From: Candidatus Krumholzibacteriia bacterium
GTDB taxonomy: Bacteria; Krumholzibacteriota; Krumholzibacteriia; LZORAL124-64-63
DNA: 10,354 nt
Assembly (NCBI GenBank): GCA_014859985.1
Contig: JACZKN010000376.1
Span: 1-10,354, forward strand
Direction of reading: 5' to 3'
Shown here one piece after another: positions 1 to 6,421 of this stretch (position 1 is its first letter; the number at the start of each line of letters is the position of its first letter). The notes under the pieces were generated by a model. The model was not told the origin of the DNA and did no database searches. It saw only the letters and a program-made list of their open reading frames with translations. A program made the position numbers and the translations under genes.

Positions 1-75
1 GGCCAGGGCGGCCGCCAGCCACACCAGGCTCACGGCCGCGCCGGCCACGAGCAGGCCCGTGCCGCGCCGGGTCAC
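1..75 (-). CDS. DppC-like ABC transporter permease, N-terminal fragment
   Basis: Only the first 25 codons are in the window; the gene runs off the left edge. It starts with GTG at 75-73, and this codon overlaps the TGA stop of the upstream permease in a 4-nt GTGA overlap, the usual sign of translational coupling. The visible peptide begins MTRRGTG and then becomes strongly hydrophobic (LLVAGAAVSLVWLAAALA), which fits the first membrane helix of an inner-membrane permease. In peptide/nickel ABC importers (Dpp/Opp/Nik family) a DppB-like gene is normally followed by its DppC-like partner, and the two form the membrane channel. The identification therefore rests on position and hydrophobicity, not on any family motif. 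Confidence 0.6.
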   Translation of the reverse strand, partial: MTRRGTGLLVAGAAVSLVWLAAALA

Positions 76-1055
76 GGCTTGCTCCCCTGGGGCCGGCGCA
101 CCCGCGGGTCGGCCCGGTGGTAGAGCAGGTCCGCCAGCAGCGAGCCCGCGACCACCGCCGTGGCGGCGAGGACCGTCGTCGCCATGATCACCGGGTAGTC
201 CCGGGCCCACAGGGCCTCGACCGTCAGGCGGCCCATGCCGGGCCAGGAGAAGACCGTCTCCACCGCCACGGCGCCCCCCAGCAGCGCCGGCAGCTGCAGC
301 CCCCCCAGGGTGATCACCGGCAGCAGCGCGTTGCGCAGGGCGTGGCGGCGCAGGATGGTCCCTTCGCCAATTCCGCGGGCCCGGGCGGCGGTGATGTAGT
401 CCTGGCCCAGCACCTCGTCCAGGGAGGCCTGCAGGTAGCGCGCGGTGCCCATGAAGGTGCCCAGGGCCAGGGTCAGCACCGGCAGCACCAGGTGGCGCAA
501 CAGGTCCAGCAGGCGCGCAACCGGCGGCAGGAAGGCGGCGTCCGGGGCGTGCATGCCACCCAGCGGCAGCCACCCCAGCCCGCGCCCCGCCACGAGCAGC
601 AGCAGCAGGCCCAGCCAGAACGTGGGCACCGAGTACAGGGCCAGACCCGCGCCCCGCAGCAGGTGTTCCACCACGCCGCCCCGGCGGGCGGCCATCGCCA
701 GGGCCGTGCCCACGGCCAGCAGCAGGTGCAGGGCGTAGGCGGCCACCGTCAGCAGCAGGGTCGGGCCCAGGGCCTCGCCCAGCATCCGGCCCACCGGCCG
801 CTGCTGGGCCAGGCTCCAGCCGAAGTCGCCCCGCGGCAGCCCGCCCAGCCACTGCCCGTAGCGCACCAGAAGCGGCCGGTCCAGTCCGTAGCGGGCGCGG
901 ATCAGTTCCCGGTCCTGGTCGGTCAGGTGCTCGGACAAGGCCTGCACCCCGCGGGGCTCGCCGGGCGCCAGGTGCACCGCGAAGAACACCACCGAGGCCA
1001 GCACGAACACCAGCAGCAGACAGGACAGGATGCGGCGCAGCAGCCAGGCGGGCAT
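72..1055 (-). CDS. DppB-like peptide/nickel ABC transporter permease
   Basis: This 327-residue protein is an inner-membrane permease of the binding-protein-dependent peptide/nickel importer family (DppB/OppB/NikB/GsiC). The N-terminus (LLRRILSCLLLVFVLASVVF) is the typical first helix. It is followed by a periplasmic stretch with the family patterns PGEP (31-34), RYGLDRPLLVRY (55-66) and GDFGWSL (76-82). Hydrophobic segments lie near 97-121, 135-157, 188-206, 245-265 and 290-312. The cytoplasmic EAA loop that docks on the ATPase is at about 219-245 (DYITAARARGIGEGTILRRH), and the C-terminal ETVFSWPGMGRL (266-277) is also typical. Length is normal for the family. The ATG start at 1055 has an AAGGTG Shine-Dalgarno-like site about 5 nt upstream. 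The substrate cannot be told from the permease; peptides are most common in this family, with nickel, glutathione or sugars possible. The next permease overlaps its stop codon. Confidence 0.92.
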   Translation of the reverse strand: MPAWLLRRILSCLLLVFVLASVVFFAVHLAPGEPRGVQALSEHLTDQDRELIRARYGLDRPLLVRYGQWLGGLPRGDFGWSLAQQRPVGRMLGEALGPTLLLTVAAYALHLLLAVGTALAMAARRGGVVEHLLRGAGLALYSVPTFWLGLLLLLVAGRGLGWLPLGGMHAPDAAFLPPVARLLDLLRHLVLPVLTLALGTFMGTARYLQASLDEVLGQDYITAARARGIGEGTILRRHALRNALLPVITLGGLQLPALLGGAVAVETVFSWPGMGRLTVEALWARDYPVIMATTVLAATAVVAGSLLADLLYHRADPRVRRPQGSKP

Positions 1056-1091
1056 CGGGCACCTTCAGGGGGGTGGCAAGCGACGGGGCTG

Positions 1092-1121
1092 AGTGTAGGG
1101 ACCGGGCGCCGGGGCGGTCAA
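1092..1121 (-). promoter_or_regulatory. Candidate sigma70-type promoter for the permease genes
   Basis: In the 82-nt gap between lipM and the DppB-like gene, the minus strand carries TTGACC (1121-1116; 5 of 6 matches to TTGACA) and TACACT (1097-1092; 4 of 6 matches to TATAAT), separated by 18 nt. Transcription would start near 1085 and give a leader of about 30 nt before the ATG at 1055. Chance matches are rarer in such GC-rich DNA, which supports the call. I see no terminator with a T-run in this gap, so read-through from the gcv operon is also possible. Confidence 0.55.
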
Positions 1122-1137
1122 GGGCGCAGGGCGGCGG

Positions 1138-1869
1138 TCAGCCGGCGGTCGCCGCCAGGCCCAGGGTGCCGGCGAAGGCCGCGGCCAGGGCCGGCGCCAA
1201 GGCGTCCAGTTCCTGCGGGCCGTACCGGGCGCCGCGCAGCTGACCCAGGTCGGTGGTCCCCAGGGCCAGCTCCCGGGCCGGCACATCGGCCCCCGGCTTG
1301 CCGGGGCGCAGGAAGCGCAGCAGCTCCAGGTGGCCCGGTCCCGCGAGGATCGAGCCGTGCTGCAGGAAGCAGCCGCCGGTGCGGCGCTGGGCGCTGCCGA
1401 CGAGCTTGCGCCCGGCCACGGCGATCTCGTAGCGGCCGGCGCTCCGGAAGCAGACCAGGCCGCGGGCCTCGTCGCGCGACTCGCCCTCGGCGATCTCCGC
1501 GGCGATGCCCAGGCCGGCCAGGAAGGCCACCAGGGCGCGGTTGATGGTCAGGTAGACGTCGTGGAGCGAGTCGCCGAACAGCGGACCCGGCGAGGTGCCG
1601 ACCACGGCGTAGGTCAGCTCGTCCGCGTGCAGGATCGCGCGGCCGCCGGTGGGCCGGCGCACCACGTCCCAGCCCGCGGCACGCACGCCGTCGGCGTCGA
1701 AGTCGTCCACCTGCTGGTTGTAGCCGATGGTCACCGCCGGCGGGTCCCAGCGGTAGATGCGCAGCACGGGATCGTCACCCGGGCGGTAGGCCGCCAGCAG
1801 GTCCCGATCCCGTGCCATGTTCGCCGCCCCCGGCAGGGCTCCGTCGGCCAGGACGCGCAGCCTCGCCAC
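1138..1869 (-). CDS. lipM: LipM-type octanoyltransferase (GcvH octanoylation)
   Basis: This 243-residue protein belongs to the BPL/LplA/LipB cofactor-transferase fold and most resembles LipM, which moves octanoate from acyl carrier protein to the lipoyl domain of GcvH. Visible motifs are a degenerate NMAxD box (17-21), RRPTGGR (71-77), a cysteine in VCF (C140), and GRKLVGSAQ (153-161) with the conserved lysine K155, then LQHGSI (169-174). The cysteine just before the GRKxxGSAQ motif is the LipM active-site position and argues against a lipoate ligase. The frame is open well upstream inside gcvPB, but similarity begins only at about ARLRVLADG, so I chose the GTG at 1869-1867, 2 nt after the gcvPB stop. 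No strong Shine-Dalgarno is visible, which suggests translation by coupling to gcvPB. An ATG at about residue 18 would cut the conserved N-terminal strand. The alternative is a lipoate-protein ligase homologue. Confidence 0.78.
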   Translation of the reverse strand: MARLRVLADGALPGAANMARDRDLLAAYRPGDDPVLRIYRWDPPAVTIGYNQQVDDFDADGVRAAGWDVVRRPTGGRAILHADELTYAVVGTSPGPLFGDSLHDVYLTINRALVAFLAGLGIAAEIAEGESRDEARGLVCFRSAGRYEIAVAGRKLVGSAQRRTGGCFLQHGSILAGPGHLELLRFLRPGKPGADVPARELALGTTDLGQLRGARYGPQELDALAPALAAAFAGTLGLAATAG

Positions 1870-1871
1870 GG

Positions 1872-3380
1872 TCAGCCGCAGTTGCAGGGCCCGAGCCAGC
1901 GCAGGTCCGGCTCGCGGGCCGCCTTGGCCTCGTCCATGCGCCCGACCGGCGTGGTGTGGGGCGCGCCGTGCAGCAGCTCCGGATCCTCCTGCGCCTCCCG
2001 ATGGATCGCCCGCACCGCCGCCACGAACTCGTCGAGGCTCTCCCTGGTCTCGGTCTCCGTGGGCTCGACCATGAAGGCCTCCTCCACGATGAGCGGGAAG
2101 TAGATGGTGGGCGCGTGCACGCCGTAGTCCAGCAGGCGCTTGGCCAGGTCCAGGGTGCGGACCCCGTACTTGTCCTTCCAGCTGGCGCCGCTGGCCACGA
2201 ACTCGTGGAGGCAGCCCGTGTCGTGGGGCACCGGCAGGATGTCCCGCAGGCTGGCCAGCAGGTAGTTGGCGTTCAGCACCGCGCAGTCGCTGACCCGCGC
2301 CAGGCCGTCGCCGCCGTTGCGCAGGATGTAGCTGAGGGCGCGCAGGCACACGCCGACGTTGCCGTACCAGGTGTGGATGGCCGCGTCGTCCGGTCCGGTC
2401 GGCATCCGCTCCAGCGTCCAGCCGGCCTGGTCGCTGCCGGCGATGCGCGGGCCCGGCAAAAACGGCGCCAGCTCGGCGCTCACGCAGATGGGACCGGCGC
2501 CGGGGCCGCCGCCGCCGTGGGGCGTGCTGAAGGTCTTGTGCAGGTTCATGTGCACCACGTCGAAGCCCATGTCCCCCGGCCGCGCCCGGCCCATGATGGC
2601 ATTGAGGTTGGCGCCGTCCATGTACAGGCGGCCGCCCGCGGCGTGGACGATCTCCGACACCTCGCGGATGTCGTTCTCGAACAGGCCCAGGGTGTTGGGG
2701 TTGGTGATCATGATGCCGGCCGTCTTCGGCCCCACCGCCGCGCGCAGGGCGGCCAGGTCGATGCGGCCGTCGTCGGCCCGCGACGGGATGGTGCGCGGGA
2801 CCAGACCGGCCACCACCACCGAGGCGGGGTTGGTGCCGTGGGCGCTGTCGGGGATCAGGATCTCGGTGCGGTCGAGGTCGCCGCGCGAACGGTGCAGGGC
2901 GCGGATCACCAGCATGCCCAGGTACTCGCCCTGGGCGCCGGCGGCGGGGATCAGGCTGCAGGCCACGAACCCGGTGATCTCGCAGAGCGCGGTCTCCAGC
3001 AGGTGCAGGGCCGCGAGCAGGCCCTGGACGTCCTCGGGGTCCTGCTCCGGGTGCAGGTCCGCCAGCCCGGGCATGGCCGCCACCTGCTCGTTCAGCCGCG
3101 GGTTGTGCTTCATGGTGCAGCTGCCCAACGGGTACATGCCGCGCTCGATGTGGTGGTTCAGGTTCGACAGCGCCGTGAAGTGGCGCAGGACCTCCGGCTC
3201 GCTCAGCGAGGGCAGGTCCGCCCGCTCGGCGCGGCGCGCCGCCGGCGGCAGATCGACCGTCACCGGCTGTCCGTCCCAGCGGGGAAAGGTCAACCCGCGG
3301 CGGCCCGCACGGCCCTTGTCGAAGACGGAGGCGGGCAGGTCGGCGTTCCAGCGGCGGATCCGCTTCTGCGGGGTGCTCAT
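1872..3380 (-). CDS. gcvPB: Glycine dehydrogenase (decarboxylating) subunit 2
   Basis: This is the PLP-binding half of the split P-protein of the glycine cleavage system. With GcvPA it decarboxylates glycine and transfers the aminomethyl group to the lipoyl arm of GcvH in the cytoplasm. The 502-residue protein shows GMYPLGSCTMKHNPR (81-95), IPAAGAQGEYLGM (144-156), DSAHGTNPAS (178-187), MDGANLNAIMG (254-264) and MNLHKTFSTPHGGGGPG (278-294), in which K282 is the expected PLP Schiff-base lysine. Length is normal for the family. The ATG start at 3380 lies 1 nt after the gcvPA stop and has an AAAGGA site (3394-3389) with 8-nt spacing, so initiation looks efficient and coupled. The C-terminus ends in an unusual CNCG tail (499-502). 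The lipM start follows 2 nt after the stop. Confidence 0.97.
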   Translation of the reverse strand: MSTPQKRIRRWNADLPASVFDKGRAGRRGLTFPRWDGQPVTVDLPPAARRAERADLPSLSEPEVLRHFTALSNLNHHIERGMYPLGSCTMKHNPRLNEQVAAMPGLADLHPEQDPEDVQGLLAALHLLETALCEITGFVACSLIPAAGAQGEYLGMLVIRALHRSRGDLDRTEILIPDSAHGTNPASVVVAGLVPRTIPSRADDGRIDLAALRAAVGPKTAGIMITNPNTLGLFENDIREVSEIVHAAGGRLYMDGANLNAIMGRARPGDMGFDVVHMNLHKTFSTPHGGGGPGAGPICVSAELAPFLPGPRIAGSDQAGWTLERMPTGPDDAAIHTWYGNVGVCLRALSYILRNGGDGLARVSDCAVLNANYLLASLRDILPVPHDTGCLHEFVASGASWKDKYGVRTLDLAKRLLDYGVHAPTIYFPLIVEEAFMVEPTETETRESLDEFVAAVRAIHREAQEDPELLHGAPHTTPVGRMDEAKAAREPDLRWLGPCNCG

Positions 3381-3381
3381 C

Positions 3382-4737
<1,356 letters not shown>

Positions 4738-4744
4738 CGCGGTC

Positions 4745-5122
4745 TCAGCCTCCGATGAGCTTGTTGTAGGCGCCGGCGTCCAGCAGCTGGTCCAGCTCGG
4801 ACGGGTCGCTGATGCGGACCTTGAACAGCCAGCCGTCGTCCAGCGGATCCTTGTTCAGCAGCTCGGGGCTCTCGACCAAGGCCTCGTTGATCTCGACGAT
4901 CTCGCCGGAAACCGGCAGGTAGAGGTCGGCCACGGCCTTCACGGACTCGATGGTACCGATGGTGTCGCCCTGGCTGAACTCCGACCCGATCTCGGGCAGC
5001 TCGACGAAGACAATGTCGCCCAGCTCGCCGGCGGCGAAGTCCGTCACGCCCACGGTGCCGAGCTCGCCCTCGACCTGCACCCACTCGTGTTCCTGCGTGT
5101 ACTTGCGATCATCAGGCACCAT
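4745..5122 (-). CDS. gcvH: Glycine cleavage system H protein
   Basis: This 125-residue lipoyl-carrier protein shuttles the aminomethyl intermediate from the P-protein to GcvT and then the reduced lipoyl arm to dihydrolipoamide dehydrogenase. It carries the family N-terminus KYTQEHEWV (7-15), then GVTDFAAGELGDIVFVELPE (25-44), and the lipoylation motif ESVKAVADLYLP (59-70), with K62 as the modified lysine, followed by SGEIVEINEAL. Length is typical. The ATG at 5122 has AGGAG with about 8 nt spacing and lies 24 nt after the gcvT stop, the largest gap inside the operon. The downstream lipM is likely to modify this protein directly. No dihydrolipoamide dehydrogenase gene is in the window. Confidence 0.97.
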   Translation of the reverse strand: MVPDDRKYTQEHEWVQVEGELGTVGVTDFAAGELGDIVFVELPEIGSEFSQGDTIGTIESVKAVADLYLPVSGEIVEINEALVESPELLNKDPLDDGWLFKVRISDPSELDQLLDAGAYNKLIGG

Positions 5123-5146
5123 GACGTCGTCTCCTGCTGTTGGCTG

Positions 5147-6307
5147 TCACGCGGACAGCGGCCGCTCGGCCCGCGGGTCACCCTTGGTGCGGGCCGGAAG
5201 GAACGGGAAAGGCACGGTGCGGCAGGCCAGGTCGCGGCCCCGCACGTCCACGGCCAGGGGCCCGTCGGCGGCGTCGGCCGCCACGAGGGCCATGGCCAGG
5301 GGCTTCCTGAGGGTGGGGCTGAAGGTGCCGCTGGTGACGAAGCCCACCTCGCGGCCGGCCTGCCTGACGGCCTGGCCCTGGCGGGCGATGCCGCGGTCGG
5401 TGATCTCCAGGCAGACCAGGCGGCGGGGCACACCGGCGTCCTTCTGGGCCTGCAGTGCGGCGCGGCCGGTGAACTCGCCCTTCTTCAGCTTGACGGCCCA
5501 GCCGATGCCCGCCTCCAGGGGGGTGATGTCCTCGGCCAGCTCGTGGCCGTACAGGCAGTAGCAGACCTCGAAGCGCAGGGTGTCGCGGGCGGCCAGGCCC
5601 ACGGGCACTGCGCCCAGGTCCGCGCCCCGGGCCATCAGCTCCTCCCACACGGGCAGGGCGTCGGCGTTGGGCAGGTACAGCTCGTAGCCGTGCTCGCCGG
5701 TGTAGCCGGTGCGCGAGACGATCCAGCGGCCGCGGTCCAGGCCCGGGCCGCCCAGGGTGAAGGCGGTGTAGAAGTCGAGGGCGTCGATGTCCGTGCCGCG
5801 GCCGGCCAGCCGCGCCAGGCGCCCCACCAGCTCGCGGGAGTCCGGGCCCTGCACGGCGATCAGCGCGGTGCGGTCGGTCTGGTCCTCCAGGACGACGCCG
5901 ACCGCGGGCACGCGGGCCTGCAGCCAGGCGGCGATCTTGGCGTGGTTGGCGGCGTTGCAGACCACCAGCCAGACCGCCTCGCCCAGGCGGTAGACCAGCA
6001 TGTCGTCGAGCACCCCGCCGTCCTCGTGGCACATGGCCGTATAGACGACCTTGCCGGTCGGGATGCCAGCCACCTTGTTGGTGACCAGGGAATCGAGCCA
6101 GGCCTCGGCGCCGGGGCCGGTGACCTCGAGCTCGCCCATGTGGGTGATGTCGAACAGGCCCACCCGCTCGCGGCAGGCCGCGTGCTCGGCGAGGGTGCCC
6201 TCGTACTGCACGGGCATCGTGTAGCCGGCGTACTCGACCATCTTCGCGCCGCGGGCGCGGTGCCATGCGGACAGGGGGGTGGACCTGAGGGCCGGGGTGT
6301 CGCTCAC
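5147..6307 (-). CDS. gcvT: Glycine cleavage system T protein (aminomethyltransferase)
   Basis: This 386-residue tetrahydrofolate-dependent aminomethyltransferase releases ammonia from the GcvH-bound intermediate and makes 5,10-methylene-tetrahydrofolate. The protein shows ST-PLSAWHRARGAKMVEYAG (9-28), MPVQYEG (31-37), GLFDITHMGELEV (50-62), VVYTAMCHEDGGVLDDMLVY (87-106; the D101/D102 pair corresponds to the folate-binding Asp region), RTGYTGEHGYEL (199-210), GLAARDTLRFEVCYCLYGHE (237-256) and VTSGTFSPTL (324-333). The frame is open to an ATG at 6409, but that would add 34 unconserved residues and lie upstream of the likely promoter. I chose GTG at 6307-6305, which has a clear GGGAG site 7-8 nt upstream. 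It is the first gene of the gcv operon. Confidence 0.96.
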   Translation of the reverse strand: MSDTPALRSTPLSAWHRARGAKMVEYAGYTMPVQYEGTLAEHAACRERVGLFDITHMGELEVTGPGAEAWLDSLVTNKVAGIPTGKVVYTAMCHEDGGVLDDMLVYRLGEAVWLVVCNAANHAKIAAWLQARVPAVGVVLEDQTDRTALIAVQGPDSRELVGRLARLAGRGTDIDALDFYTAFTLGGPGLDRGRWIVSRTGYTGEHGYELYLPNADALPVWEELMARGADLGAVPVGLAARDTLRFEVCYCLYGHELAEDITPLEAGIGWAVKLKKGEFTGRAALQAQKDAGVPRRLVCLEITDRGIARQGQAVRQAGREVGFVTSGTFSPTLRKPLAMALVAADAADGPLAVDVRGRDLACRTVPFPFLPARTKGDPRAERPLSA

Positions 6308-6314
6308 GAACGTT

Positions 6315-6320
6315 ACTCCC
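6315..6320 (-). promoter_or_regulatory. Ribosome binding site of gcvT
   Basis: The minus strand reads GGGAGT at 6320-6315, 7 nt before the GTG codon at 6307-6305. This site decides the start of gcvT in favour of the GTG over the upstream in-frame ATG at 6409, which sits at the end of uvrA without comparable family similarity behind it. Confidence 0.75.
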
Positions 6321-6336
6321 GTCGGTGTCCTGGGGC

Positions 6337-6365
6337 GGGCCGGCGCCGGTACCGGCGGCCGGCCC
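6337..6365. repeat. GC-rich near-perfect palindrome upstream of gcvT
   Basis: A 29-nt inverted repeat has arms 6337-6349 and 6352-6365 that pair along 13 bp with a single bulged base and a TA centre. Its core, CGCCGGTACCGGCG (6344-6357), is a perfect 14-nt palindrome. No T-run follows on the minus strand, so it is not a standard intrinsic terminator for uvrA. It sits immediately downstream of the candidate gcvT -10 element and overlaps the expected transcription start. It could be an operator, a 5'-end mRNA stem, or a T-less terminator; the sequence alone does not decide. Confidence 0.6.
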
Positions 6366-6369
6366 GACC

Positions 6370-6398
6370 AATCTAACGCGCCCCCCGTCGCCGAACAA
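6370..6398 (-). promoter_or_regulatory. Candidate promoter of the gcvTH-PA-PB-lipM operon
   Basis: In the 114-nt gap between uvrA and gcvT the minus strand carries TTGTTC (6398-6393; 3 of 6 to TTGACA) and TAGATT (6375-6370; 4 of 6 to TATAAT), separated by 17 nt. These fall in the only AT-richer island of this gap. Transcription would begin near 6363, at the edge of the palindrome, leaving a leader of about 55 nt. That is too short for a glycine riboswitch, and I see no riboswitch-like conserved core. The match is moderate, so this is a suggestion based on location and composition. Confidence 0.4.
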
Positions 6399-6421
6399 GG
6401 GAATAGCAAGGCCCCGCCGGG

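Noticed and set aside
1870..2349. Upstream extension of the lipM frame to a 403-residue protein
   Set aside because: The extra 160 residues lie inside gcvPB in another frame, are Arg/Gly/Pro-rich and have no counterpart in the octanoyltransferase family. Similarity begins near the GTG at 1869.
6337..6365. Intrinsic terminator of uvrA
   Set aside because: The hairpin is strong but no T-run follows on the minus strand, so I list it as a palindrome of unknown role.
6308..6421. Glycine riboswitch in front of gcvT
   Set aside because: The gap is 114 nt and the likely leader about 55 nt, too short for a tandem aptamer, and I see no conserved aptamer core.
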